Assembly (NCBI GenBank): GCA_963785425.1 | Contig: CAWAVG010000002.1 | Location: 1 to 64,000, forward strand | Direction: 5' to 3' | Source of the DNA: RYN-133 sp963785425 | GTDB taxonomy: Bacteria > Actinomycetota > Actinomycetes > Mycobacteriales > Jatrophihabitantaceae | Length of the DNA: 64,000 nt | Shown: piece after piece, positions 36,245 to 45,557 of the stretch | Layout of the letters: each line of letters begins with the position of its first letter | Numbering within the stretch: the stretch's first letter is position 1 | Translations under genes and position numbers: made by a program | Notes under the pieces: model-generated | What the model was told of the DNA's origin: nothing | The model's input: only the letters and a program-made list of their open reading frames with translations | The model's database searches: none

Positions 36245-38266
36245 GTGAGTGAGCCGGCCGCACCGCAGACCCCGCACGTCTGGAAACGACCGTTCGGCGA
36301 GGAACAGGATCCGTGGGCGTGGCTGCGTGATCGTGACGATCCAGCGACCATCGCCTATCTCGAGGAAGAAAACGCGCACTACGACGCGTGGGCTGCCGAA
36401 CGGCAGCCACTGAGCGACGAGCTCTACGACGAGATCCGCTCACGCGTGCAGGAGACCGACGAGTCAGCCCCCGTGCACGACGCCGGCTGGTGGTACGTGC
36501 GCCGCACGGTTGCCGGCAGCGACTACGCGATCCACTGTCGCGGACGCAGCGCCGAGACCGCCACGGACCTGGTGCTGCTGGACGAGAACGTCGAGGCCGC
36601 CGACCGCGACTTCTTCGCGCTCGGCGCGCTCGAGATCAGCCCCGACGGGACCCTCGCCGCGTGGAGCTGCGATCTCGACGGCAGCGAGCGCTACACGCTG
36701 CGGGTGCGCGAGCTCGCGACCGGCACCGAACTCGACGACGTGCTCGTCGACACGACGTCCGCCGGTGTCGCGTGGTCGGCCGACAACACCCACCTCTTCT
36801 ACGTCACACCCGATGAGCAGATGCGTCCGTATCGCGTCTGGCGGCATCGCCTGGGCACCGCGCAGAGCGACGACGTACTGATCTACGAGGATCTCGACGA
36901 GCGCTTCTACGTGTGGGTTGCGCTGACGCGCAGCCGCGAGTGGATCGTGATCGAGAGCGGCAGCAAGACCAGCGCCGAGGCCCGGATACTGCCTTCGGGG
37001 GATCCGACGGCCGAGCCGACGCTGGTGCGTCCGCGTGTGGACGACCTCGAGTACACGATCGATCACTGGGGCGACCGGTTCGTCGTCGTCACGAATCTCG
37101 ACGCCGAGGACTTCCGGGTGATGAGCGCTCCGCTCGACGCCCCCGGAGACTGGACCGAGCTCGTCCCTCACGTGCCGGGACAGCGCATCACTGCGGCGGA
37201 ACCGTTCGCAGGACACCTGGTGATCCACGAATGGGCCGACGCGCAGACGCGACTGCGGATCCTGTTCCGTGACGGCACGACACGCGTCGTCGACCTCGGC
37301 AGCGAACCGCACGTCGTGCGCGTCGGCGCGAACCCCGAATGGGACGTGCCGTTCGTCCGGCTGAGCTACGAGTCGTTCACGGTTCCGACCGGCGTGTACG
37401 ACGAGAATGTGCGGACGGGCGAGCGCATCCGGCGCAAGCAATTGGCCGTTCCGAACGCGGACCTGAGCCGCTACACCGCGACCCGGGAGTGGGCGACGGC
37501 CGACGACGGGACGAAGGTGCCGGTCGACGTGGTGCGCCGGGCCGACCTGGTTGCTGACGGCACGCATCCGTGCCTGGTCTACGGGTACGGCAGCTACGAG
37601 CACGCGATCGAGCCGAGCTTCGTCGCGGCGCGGTTGTCACTCCTCGATCGCGGCGTGGTGTGGGCGCTCGTGCATCCGCGCGGTGGTGGTGAACTCGGGC
37701 GTCGCTGGTATCTCGAGGGCAAGTTGCTCAACAAGCGCAACACATTCACGGACACGATCGCGTGTGCCGAGCACCTGGTGTCGTCCGGGTGGGCGGCGGC
37801 CGGCAGGTTGGCACTGCGCGGCCGGTCGGCGGGCGGTTTGCTCGTCGGCGCATGCGTGACGATGCGTCCCGATCTGTTCGCCGCCGCGCTTGCCGAGGTG
37901 CCGTTCGTCGACGTCGTGAACACGATGAGCGACACGACGCTGCCGCTCACCGTGACCGAGTGGGAGGAGTGGGGCGACCCGCGCAAGGAGCCGTGGGCGA
38001 GCTACATGCGCAGCTACTCGCCGTACGACAACACGGTGCCGGCGGACTATCCGGCGCTCTATGTCACGGCGGGCCTCAACGACCCGAGGGTGAGCTATCA
38101 CGAGCCGGCCAAGTGGGTTGCGAAGCTGCGTGCCACGCGCACGAACGACGCGTTGCTCGTGTTCCGCTGTGAGATGGGCAGCGGGCACGGCGGTGCGAGC
38201 GGGCGTTACGAGCGGTGGCGCGACGAGGCACGGGCGATGGCCTTCGTGTTGACGACGATCGGCTGA
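36245..38266 (+). CDS. ptrB: Oligopeptidase B-like prolyl oligopeptidase (S9A)
   Basis: This cytoplasmic serine peptidase of 673 residues cuts short peptides, in characterised members after basic residues. The N terminus PFGEEQDPWAWLRDRDD and a beta-propeller region precede the alpha/beta-hydrolase domain. The nucleophile Ser is in ALRGRSAGGLLVGA (about residue 526), the Asp is near VTAGLNDPRVSY and the His is in GSGHGGASG. There is no signal peptide. The GTG at 36245 gives the family start. The acetyltransferase gene follows after seven bases. Confidence 0.9.
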   Translation: MSEPAAPQTPHVWKRPFGEEQDPWAWLRDRDDPATIAYLEEENAHYDAWAAERQPLSDELYDEIRSRVQETDESAPVHDAGWWYVRRTVAGSDYAIHCRGRSAETATDLVLLDENVEAADRDFFALGALEISPDGTLAAWSCDLDGSERYTLRVRELATGTELDDVLVDTTSAGVAWSADNTHLFYVTPDEQMRPYRVWRHRLGTAQSDDVLIYEDLDERFYVWVALTRSREWIVIESGSKTSAEARILPSGDPTAEPTLVRPRVDDLEYTIDHWGDRFVVVTNLDAEDFRVMSAPLDAPGDWTELVPHVPGQRITAAEPFAGHLVIHEWADAQTRLRILFRDGTTRVVDLGSEPHVVRVGANPEWDVPFVRLSYESFTVPTGVYDENVRTGERIRRKQLAVPNADLSRYTATREWATADDGTKVPVDVVRRADLVADGTHPCLVYGYGSYEHAIEPSFVAARLSLLDRGVVWALVHPRGGGELGRRWYLEGKLLNKRNTFTDTIACAEHLVSSGWAAAGRLALRGRSAGGLLVGACVTMRPDLFAAALAEVPFVDVVNTMSDTTLPLTVTEWEEWGDPRKEPWASYMRSYSPYDNTVPADYPALYVTAGLNDPRVSYHEPAKWVAKLRATRTNDALLVFRCEMGSGHGGASGRYERWRDEARAMAFVLTTIG

Positions 38267-38273
38267 GCTCTCG

Positions 38274-38928
38274 GTGACCGAGCTTCACGACCTGTGGGCT
38301 CCGTTCGCGTTGCGATTGCGGTGCGGAGCGGTCGAGCTGCGGGCAGTCACTGATGCCGATATCCCCGGGCTCGTCGATCTCGCGCTCGACGGCATCCACG
38401 AAGCATCATTGATGCCGTTTGCGTTCCCGTGGACCGACGCGCCGCGCGACCGGCTGCCGGCCAACACTGCGGCCTACTACTGGAGTTCGCGCGCGTCGTT
38501 CTCGCCGAAGCAGTGGCTGCTCGACCTCGCGGTGCGCGTCGACGGCGAGATCGTCGGGGTGCAGGGTGTGAGTGCGACCGACTACCTCGTGGTGCGCTCA
38601 GCGGAGACGGGGTCGTGGCTCGCACGACACTTCCAGGGTCGGGGAATCGGTACGACGATGCGGCAGATGGTCTGCGCGTTGATGTTCGATCATCTCGACG
38701 CCGATGAGGTCACGTCGGGCGCATTCACCGACAACCCCGCGTCGCTCGGCGTGAGCCGCAAGGTCGGCTACGTCGACAACGGCACACAACGCCGTCAGCG
38801 CCGGCCGGGCGAGCTGGCTCTGAACCGCCGGCTCGTGCTGACGCCGGAGCGGTTCGTGCGGGCAGCTCGATCCCGTCGAGGCAGAAGGCGTAGCCGAGCT
38901 GCGTCGCGCCATCGGCCTGGGCGCGTAA
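38274..38928 (+). CDS. GNAT N-acetyltransferase (one frameshift)
   Basis: This RimJ/RimL-like acetyltransferase of about 217 residues has the acetyl-CoA loop HFQGRGIGTTMRQMV and a preceding GSWLARHF strand. The end is misread after ERFVR. The GGG at 38860-38862 should be GG, after which the frame gives QLDPVEAEGVAELRRAIGLG and a TAA at 38926. Without this repair the protein runs on as an Arg-rich tail to 39011. It starts seven bases after the peptidase stop and is probably co-transcribed. Substrate is unknown. The 136 bases after it hold nothing that I recognise. Confidence 0.83.
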
Positions 38929-39064
38929 CGCGGTGGCGCCGTCGTCGCGCTACATCGTCGCGTTCAACGGCCGCAACACGGCGATCGCGAACCTCCAACC
39001 GCGCGCGATGAGTTGCCTTCCGCCGATCCGTAGCCGGACCTGCGGTCGCGTGCGTTGATCAAGG

Positions 39065-40072
39065 TCAGCGCAGCACGAAGCCCGTCCCGACGGGATCGTC
39101 GTCATCGAGCACGAACACATGCTCACCGGTGCGATAGGCCATTCCGGAGACCTCGGGGATGACTGCGGACCGGTCGTCAACCGAAACGACGTCGGCCACC
39201 GCTGCGACGAACGTCGTGTCGATGAGCGAGCGGTGGGTGAGCCTGCGCCCGACCGGCAGCGACCCGTCGTCGTGCAACAACGCGACCCGCGCTGCGGTTC
39301 CTGATCCGCACGGCGAGCGGTCGACTGCACCGTCGGCGTAGATCGTGACGTTGCGCTGCACCGGCCCGTCACCGGCGTCCGGCAGTGCATCGAACAGGAT
39401 CGTGCCGTAGACACCGGACAACCGGTCGTCGTGCGGATGCCGTGCGAGGGGTGTGTCGTTCAACGCCCACTTGATCTCTCGTCCCAGATCGATCAATTCG
39501 CGGTAATGGTCATGAGACACCGTCAGGCCGACGCCGGCCGCAGGTAACGACGCGTACAGCGCACCACCCCACGACAGATCGACGTCCACCTCGCCACGCG
39601 ACGTTGCGACACGGACATCCCGCGCGACGACGTACGAGGCGACATTGCGGAACGTGACACTGCGCGTGACTCCGCCGACGCGGTGCACCCGCGCGATCAC
39701 GCGACCGGACGGAACGTCGATCGTCACGTCCGTCGCGCCGTCACCGGTGGCCGGCACCAGGCCGGCGTCGACGGCCCACGCGCCGAGCGCAATCGTGCCG
39801 TGTCCGCAGGCAGTCGAGTAGCCGTCCTTGTGCCAGAACAGCACGCCGAAGTCGGCACCGGCGTCGTCCGGCGGCACGACGAAACAGCCGTACATGTCGG
39901 CGTGCCCGCGCGGCTCCTGTACCAGCAGCTGCCGCACGCGGTCGATCTCCGGCGACTGCGCCGCGCTCACGCGGCGGGCTGCAACCGTGTCTCCCGCGAT
40001 CTCGGCAACGCCGCCCGTCACGATACGGAACGGCTCGCCGGCGGTGTGGTAGTCGACGCTGCTCACCCTCAT
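39065..40072 (-). CDS. Proline racemase / 4-hydroxyproline epimerase family protein
   Basis: This cofactor-independent racemase/epimerase of 335 residues has both catalytic cysteines. The first is in YSTACGHGTIALG and the second in DRSPCGSGTAAR. Loss of the first Cys would have marked a trans-3-hydroxyproline dehydratase, so a racemase or 4-hydroxyproline 2-epimerase is favoured. The start RVSSVDYHTAGEPFRIV is typical. It lies nine bases downstream of a ribokinase-family gene and is probably co-transcribed with it. Confidence 0.87.
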   Translation of the reverse strand: MRVSSVDYHTAGEPFRIVTGGVAEIAGDTVAARRVSAAQSPEIDRVRQLLVQEPRGHADMYGCFVVPPDDAGADFGVLFWHKDGYSTACGHGTIALGAWAVDAGLVPATGDGATDVTIDVPSGRVIARVHRVGGVTRSVTFRNVASYVVARDVRVATSRGEVDVDLSWGGALYASLPAAGVGLTVSHDHYRELIDLGREIKWALNDTPLARHPHDDRLSGVYGTILFDALPDAGDGPVQRNVTIYADGAVDRSPCGSGTAARVALLHDDGSLPVGRRLTHRSLIDTTFVAAVADVVSVDDRSAVIPEVSGMAYRTGEHVFVLDDDDPVGTGFVLR

Positions 40073-40081
40073 CGCGCCAGC

Positions 40082-40990
40082 CTACGAATCGAGCTCGGTC
40101 CGGATCTCGGCATCGGTCGGCAGCGCGCCACGTGCACCGACACCGGTGGTCGACAACGCACCCGCCACCACCGCGTACCGCACCGCACCGAGCAACTCGT
40201 CACCCCGCGCCAACGCGACGCACAATGCCCCGCAGAAGCAGTCGCCCGCCCCGGTCGTGTCGACCACGTCGACCGATGCCGGCTCCACCAGAGACACCGT
40301 CCCGGACGACGGGACGACGAGCGCGCCGCGACCACCGAGCGTCACGACCACGTCGCGCGCCGTCACCGATCTCGCCAGATCTGCGAGCGCCTCGATCGAG
40401 TCGTCCGCGGGCGCGCGGCCCGCCAGCCGAACCAGCTCCCACTCGTTCGGCACCAGGACGTCGACCCGCGCCAACAACGCGCCGGGCAACTCCGTGGGCG
40501 GAGCCGGGTTCAGTACGACCAAGCCGCTCGCATACGCCGCGGCCGCCTCCACCGCGTCGAGCGGAATCTCCAGCTGCATGAGCAGCACCTGCGCCGATGC
40601 CACCGCGTCGACGGCGACGTCCGCCGGCGAGACCTCGCCGTTGGCTCCCGGCGCCACGACGATGAGGTTCTCGCCGCCGTCGGCCTCGACGGCCACCGTC
40701 GCCGTGCCCGTCGGCTCCGTCGAGGTCCCCACCCCGGACACGTCCACCCCGCGCGAGCGCAGGTCGTCGACGAGCCGCCCTCCGGACGAGTCGTCGCCGA
40801 CGCGTCCGATCATCACGACCGACGGCGACAGGCCTGCGGCGGCCGCAGCCTGGTTCGCGCCCTTGCCGCCGGGCAGCGTCTGCACCGACGTGCCGACGAC
40901 CGTCTCGCCGCGTCCGGGTAGCGCCGCGACGCTCACGATCAGATCGAGGTTGAGACTGCCAACGACGACAACGGCCGGCTCGGTCGACAC
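40082..40990 (-). CDS. rbsK: Ribokinase (PfkB family)
   Basis: This PfkB-family sugar kinase of 302 residues matches ribokinase. The N-terminal signature is GSLNLDLIVSVAALPGRGET with PGGKGANQAAAAA (about residue 40). The anion hole and catalytic Asp are in DTTGAGDCFCGAL near the C terminus. The GTG at 40990 is the first plausible start; further upstream the same frame reads through the divergent MFS gene. Its partner downstream is the hydroxyproline epimerase. Ribose specificity is by family resemblance. Confidence 0.85.
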   Translation of the reverse strand: MSTEPAVVVVGSLNLDLIVSVAALPGRGETVVGTSVQTLPGGKGANQAAAAAGLSPSVVMIGRVGDDSSGGRLVDDLRSRGVDVSGVGTSTEPTGTATVAVEADGGENLIVVAPGANGEVSPADVAVDAVASAQVLLMQLEIPLDAVEAAAAYASGLVVLNPAPPTELPGALLARVDVLVPNEWELVRLAGRAPADDSIEALADLARSVTARDVVVTLGGRGALVVPSSGTVSLVEPASVDVVDTTGAGDCFCGALCVALARGDELLGAVRYAVVAGALSTTGVGARGALPTDAEIRTELDS

Positions 40991-41042
40991 GTCACCAGTA
41001 AACTTGATCTCGCAACCTCCCCGAGCACCCGGACGGCACGAA

Positions 41043-42542
41043 CTGACTACCAGCAACGTCGGGCTGCGGTCCGACCGCGGGCCGCTGCTGCTCGCCCTCA
41101 TGCTCTCGACCGGCCTGGTCGCGATCGACTCCACGATCATCGCCACCGCGGTGCCGTCCATCGTCAAGGACATCGGCGGGTTCAGCGAGTTCCCGTGGCT
41201 GTTCTCGATCTACCTGCTGGCACAGGCGGTCACGACACCCATCTACGGCAAGCTCGCCGACCTCTTCGGACGCAAGCCGGTGATGCTCCTCGGCATCGGC
41301 TTCTTCCTGGCCGGGTCGATCATGTGCGGCATCGCGTGGAGCATGGTGCCGCTCATCGTGTTCCGCGCGGTGCAGGGTCTCGGCGCCGGCGCGGTCTTCC
41401 CCATGTCGATCACGATCGTCGGCGATGTCTATTCACTCGAGGAACGCGCTCGGGTGCAGGGCTATCTCGCCAGCGTCTGGGGCATCAGCTCGTTCGTCGG
41501 CCCGACCCTCGGCGGGGTGTTCAGCGAGTACGTCAGCTGGCGGTGGATCTTCTTCATCAACATCCCGCTCTGCCTGCTCGCGGCGGCCATGATCCAGCGG
41601 CAGTTCCGCGAGAGGGTTACGCGCTCACGCCCGCAGATCGACTACGTCGGTGCCTGCCTGCTCAGCACGGGTCTCACCCTGGTTATCCTCGGGATTCTCG
41701 AGGGCGGGCAGGCGTGGTCGTGGACGTCACCGCAGAGCCTGCTGATCCTTTCGATCGGTGCGGTGTTGCTCGTCGCCTTCACCTTCGCCGAGCGCCGCGC
41801 GGCCAACCCGGTGCTGCCGCTGTGGGTCGTGCAACGCCGACTGCTGCTGGCGAGCAGCCTTGCCTCCTGCGGCGTCGGCGCGGTCGTGCTCGGGCTCAGC
41901 TCGTACGTCCCGACGTTCGTGCAGAGCGTGCTCGGCTACGGCCCGCTCGTCGCCGGGTTCGCCCTCGCCACGTTGACGATGGGCTGGCCGATTGCCGGCT
42001 CGCAGTCGGGCAAGATCTATCTTCGCATCGGCTTCCGGCTGTGCGGGCTCATCGGGTCGAGCGTCGTCGTCGTCGGCACCGCCCTGCTGCTCTTGCTGGG
42101 CATCGACTCGAGCGTCGTCGAGGTCGGCGCGATGTGTTTCGTGGTCGGCATCGGCATGGGATTGGTCGCGACGCCAACTCTCGTCGCTGCCCAGTCGAGT
42201 GTCGAATGGCGTGAACGCGGCGTCGTCACCGGCTCGAACATGTTCTTCCGGTCGATGGGCAGCGCAGTCGGTGTCGCGGTATTCGGTGCCATCGCGAACG
42301 CGTCCCTCGCCGGGCACGCGCACACGGCGCCGTCACTGAGTCACGCGCTCCACATGGTGTTCGTGGCGGTGCTCGTCGTGGCCGTGCTGACCGTCGTCGC
42401 GGTGGTGTTCATGCCTGCCGATCGTCAGTCGCGGCAGGCCGCCACCAGTTCGGCGGACTCCGACCCGGCCGAGACGGACGAAGGACGCCGTTCGGAGAGC
42501 GCGAGCACCGCGAGCGCCAGCACGATCACGCCGGCGCCGTAG
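41043..42542 (+). CDS. MFS drug exporter, DHA2 (14-TM) type
   Basis: This proton-driven exporter of about 499 residues has 14 predicted membrane segments. Motif A is KLADLFGRKPVMLLG and motif C GISSFVGPTLGGVFSEYVSW, as in EmrB/QacA transporters. The start is uncertain. An unusual CTG at 41043 gives a natural N terminus (MTTSNVGLRSDRGP) before the first helix. The first ATG (41100) would cut that helix, and a TTG at 41004 would crowd the ribokinase start. The 3' end overlaps the convergent MFS gene by 118 bases, which is unusual and may reflect a small error near 42430. Confidence 0.8.
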   Translation: MTTSNVGLRSDRGPLLLALMLSTGLVAIDSTIIATAVPSIVKDIGGFSEFPWLFSIYLLAQAVTTPIYGKLADLFGRKPVMLLGIGFFLAGSIMCGIAWSMVPLIVFRAVQGLGAGAVFPMSITIVGDVYSLEERARVQGYLASVWGISSFVGPTLGGVFSEYVSWRWIFFINIPLCLLAAAMIQRQFRERVTRSRPQIDYVGACLLSTGLTLVILGILEGGQAWSWTSPQSLLILSIGAVLLVAFTFAERRAANPVLPLWVVQRRLLLASSLASCGVGAVVLGLSSYVPTFVQSVLGYGPLVAGFALATLTMGWPIAGSQSGKIYLRIGFRLCGLIGSSVVVVGTALLLLLGIDSSVVEVGAMCFVVGIGMGLVATPTLVAAQSSVEWRERGVVTGSNMFFRSMGSAVGVAVFGAIANASLAGHAHTAPSLSHALHMVFVAVLVVAVLTVVAVVFMPADRQSRQAATSSADSDPAETDEGRRSESASTASASTITPAP

Positions 42543-43648
42543 ACGTAGGCGGTGTCGAGCAGGCCGTAGTGCACGGCCGCGAAACCGGCAAGGACGGCCG
42601 GCACCGAGAACGCGAGATAGCCGACTGTGTAGACGGCGGCGAAGAACTCGCCGCGCTCGGCAGGTGCGGGCAGCGCCGACAGCGTGCGGATCGAGCCGCT
42701 CATCGATCCGCCGAGCCCAAGGCCGCCGATCGCCGACCCGATCACGAAGAGCGCGAGCGTGTCGACGCGCAGGCCGTACAGCGTGACGACCACGCCGGCG
42801 ATCAGGCCCATGGCGCCGAACTTGTTCGTGCGCGCCGGAGTCACGTTCCGCCATGCGAATCCGGACACCGATGCCGCAAGGCACACCACGACGACGATCA
42901 GGCCCGATTCGAACCGGTTCGTGATGCCGAACTGCACCGCGGCCACCGACACCAGCAGCGACAGCGTCAGCCCCATCTGGGCCCACGGCGCGAACAGTGA
43001 CGGCGTTGCCCGCACGAATGCCGCGCGCACCGGCCGGGCGACGTGCAGGCGGGGGACGAGCGAGGCGAGGGCGCCCTCGCGCAACTCGTCCGACTCGTGG
43101 GCGAACGCGAACAGGATCACGAGCACGGCGAGCGCCGCAGCCACGACAACGAACACGAATACTGTCGGCGCAGGTGCGTATTCGGCGAAGGCTCCGGCGA
43201 TCAGAGCGCCGAGGCCGAGCCCGACGCTGGGAATCAGCGCGTTCAGCAGTCCCGCGAGACGCTCGCGGCCGGGCGGTGCCAGCGTGACGATGGACGCGCT
43301 CAGCGTGCCGATCGCGGCTCCCGCGGCGAGGCCCTGCATGATGCGCGCGACGTAGAGCCAGGCGACGCCGTCAGCGTTGGCAAAGACGACCATCGAGGCG
43401 GTGAGCAGGCCCAGTGCGGCAATGAGCACGGGTCGCCGCCCGACGAAGTCGGACAGGCCGCCCACTGTCAGCAACGAGGTCAGGAGCGCGAGGGCGTAGA
43501 CCCCGAACACGACGGTCAGTGTCGAGGTCGTGAAGTGCCACTCGGCCTGGTAGACGACGTAGAGCGGCGACGGCGTGCTCGCCGAGATCATCAGCGCGAG
43601 GTAGGCCGTGACAACGACCCAGAACGTGGTGGTGCTTGACAACTTCAC
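42425..43648 (-). CDS. MFS efflux protein, 12-TM
   Basis: This major facilitator of 407 residues has 12 predicted segments, motif A-like GGLSDFVGRRPVLIAALG and the start STTTFWVVVTAYLALMISAS, resembling sugar or drug exporters of the DHA1 group. The GTG at 43648 overlaps the tetR stop by four bases (GTGA), making a two-gene operon in which TetR would control its own pump. Substrate is unknown. Confidence 0.85.
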   Translation of the reverse strand: MKLSSTTTFWVVVTAYLALMISASTPSPLYVVYQAEWHFTTSTLTVVFGVYALALLTSLLTVGGLSDFVGRRPVLIAALGLLTASMVVFANADGVAWLYVARIMQGLAAGAAIGTLSASIVTLAPPGRERLAGLLNALIPSVGLGLGALIAGAFAEYAPAPTVFVFVVVAAALAVLVILFAFAHESDELREGALASLVPRLHVARPVRAAFVRATPSLFAPWAQMGLTLSLLVSVAAVQFGITNRFESGLIVVVVCLAASVSGFAWRNVTPARTNKFGAMGLIAGVVVTLYGLRVDTLALFVIGSAIGGLGLGGSMSGSIRTLSALPAPAERGEFFAAVYTVGYLAFSVPAVLAGFAAVHYGLLDTAYVYGAGVIVLALAVLALSERRPSSVSAGSESAELVAACRD

Positions 43649-44235
43649 GAAGTCACTCCGGATGCGGTTGCGAACAATGCGTCGAGCACGGCGAAGAATT
43701 CGTCCATCGGTTGCGGCGCCTTGCAGACCTTCGTCCGCGTCACCACGCCCTCCCACGCATTGGTGAGGAACGGGCCGAGCACGGCAGGGTCGAGATGCGC
43801 GGCGAGCTCGCCACGGTCCTGCGCGGCGCGCAGCAGCTCGGTGGTCGCGGCGCTGCGATAGTCGAGGCTCGCCTGCACCTCGGCGCGCACGGCCGGATTG
43901 AGATCGGCGAGCTCGGTGCCCATGTTCCCGATCAGACATCCGCGGGTGTAGCCGCGTTCGGTGAGGATGTCGCGCATCCCCTCGAAGCGATGCCGCAGGC
44001 GGGTCAGCGGAGGCAGGTCGGCGTCGTCGGACGTGCGCCACACCGAGCGCTGCTGGTACTGCTGCAGCGCCTCCACGGCCAGGGCGTCCTTGCTGGCGAA
44101 GTGGTTGTAGAACGATCCCTTGGGCACGCCGGCCGCGGTGGTGATGTCGTCGACCGAACAGTTGTGGAAGCCGCGGGAGTGGAACTGTTCCAGCGCGGCC
44201 TCGACCAGTTGGGGACGGACGCTCGGACGGGCCAT
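43645..44235 (-). CDS. TetR-family repressor
   Basis: This 196-residue regulator has an N-terminal helix-turn-helix (VDDITTAAGVPKGSFYNHFA) and a ligand domain with RGCLIGNMGTELADLNP, a pattern of the AcuR/YxaF-like group that often responds to toxic aldehydes or drugs. It is first in an operon with an MFS exporter. A palindrome GACCGGTC lies in its promoter, which suggests autorepression. Confidence 0.88.
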   Translation of the reverse strand: MARPSVRPQLVEAALEQFHSRGFHNCSVDDITTAAGVPKGSFYNHFASKDALAVEALQQYQQRSVWRTSDDADLPPLTRLRHRFEGMRDILTERGYTRGCLIGNMGTELADLNPAVRAEVQASLDYRSAATTELLRAAQDRGELAAHLDPAVLGPFLTNAWEGVVTRTKVCKAPQPMDEFFAVLDALFATASGVTS

Positions 44236-44241
44236 GTAGCC

Positions 44242-44270
44242 AATATGACCGGTCGTCTTAGAATTTGCAA
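44242..44270 (-). promoter_or_regulatory. tetR promoter with internal palindrome
   Basis: Reading leftward, TTGCAA (plus-strand 44265-44270), a 17-base spacer and CATATT (44242-44247) form a plausible promoter just before the tetR ATG. The 8-bp palindrome GACCGGTC (44247-44254) lies next to the -10, where a bound TetR dimer would block transcription. A plus-strand TAGAAT (44259-44264) may serve the divergent MFS gene, so one site could control both. Confidence 0.5.
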
Positions 44271-44342
44271 CCGGGTATGACCGGCCTCACCGGGCCGCGC
44301 CGGACCTCCCCGGCCGCGCGGGCATTCCGTACGGTCTATGAC

Positions 44343-45552
44343 GTGACAACGTCGGCCACCGAGCCCGCCGCGGCGCCCCGTCCTGCGGTCAGGCTCGGGC
44401 TGGTGACCACGGTGATGGCCGTGACCTCGGGCCTCGCGGTCGCGAACCTCTACTACGCGCAGCCGCTGCTGGACCTGATCGCGCGCAACTTCTCCGTCAC
44501 CCAGGGCGCGGCCGCCGTCGTGATCACGCTGACCCAGATCGGCTACGCACTCGGCCTGCTTTTCGTGCTGCCCGCCGGTGACCTGTTCGAGAACCGGCGC
44601 CTGATCACCCGCGTGTTGGTCGCCACGTCAGTCGGCGATGCTGCTCGCAGGTTTTTCGCCCGTCTTCGGCCTGTTCCTCGCCGTGTCGGTGCTGGTCGGG
44701 GTGACCTCGGTCGTGGCCCAGATCGTCGTGCCGCTCGCCGCGCACCTGGCGCCCGACGCGACGCGCGGCAAGGTCGTCGGACAGGTGATGAGCGGACTCC
44801 TGCTCGGCATCCTGCTGGCGCGCTCGGTCGCGAGCTTCCTCGCCGAGTGGCTCGGCTGGCGCGCGATCTACCTGGTCTCGGCGGGGCTCATGCTCGTGCT
44901 GGTGTTCGCCTTGCGCCGGCTGCTGCCGGAGTACCGCCCGGCGCACGTCGCGGGGTACCGCCAACTGCTGGCCACGACAATGCGACTGCCGCGCGAACTG
45001 CCCGTGCTGCGCTGGCGCGCGCTCACGCAGGCCTGCATGTTCGGTGCGTTCACCTGTTACTGGACGGGCATTGCCTACGAGTTGATCGACGAGCACCACC
45101 TCAACCAGGCGCAGATCGGCGTGTTCGCCCTCGTCGGCGCGGCCGGCGCGGCTGCGGCCCCGGTCGCCGGACGGATCGCCGACCGCGGTCACGGCCGTGC
45201 GGCCAGTGGTGCCGCGCTCGGCCTTGCCTCCGCGGCGATGGTGCTGGCGACGCTCGGCTCGGCCAGGATCGTGCTGCTGGCGCTGGCGGGCGTGCTGCTC
45301 GATTTCGCGGTGCAGTCGCACCAGGTGATGGGCCAGCACGAGATCTACGGATTGCGCTCCGAGATGCGTGCCCGCATCAACACCGTCTACATGACCTCGG
45401 TCTTCGTCGGCGGTGCCCTCGCCTCGCTCGTCGCCGGTCTGCTGCACTCGGCATACGGCTGGGCGGGCGTGTGCTGGTTCGGGGCGTGCCTGCCGCTCGC
45501 GGGATTGGTCCTGTGGACAGCGCGGCTGCGTCCGAGCTTGCAGGCACGATAG
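44343..45552 (+). CDS. MFS transporter, 12-TM (one frameshift)
   Basis: This major facilitator of about 402 residues starts at a GTG with AVANLYYAQPLLDLIARNFS, the mark of a YnfM/YdhL-like family. The rest, with VPLAAHLAPDATRGKVVGQV, begins in another frame. At 44634-44635 a GG should be G, joining VLVATSV to AMLLAGFSPVFG. It ends five bases before the helicase gene. It is divergent from tetR and may share its operator. The apparent fusion to the helicase is only a read-through of the shifted frame. Confidence 0.82.
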
Positions 45553-45557
45553 GCCTC

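Noticed and set aside
39065..40072. trans-3-hydroxy-L-proline dehydratase
   Set aside because: Dehydratases lack the first catalytic Cys; this protein keeps both.
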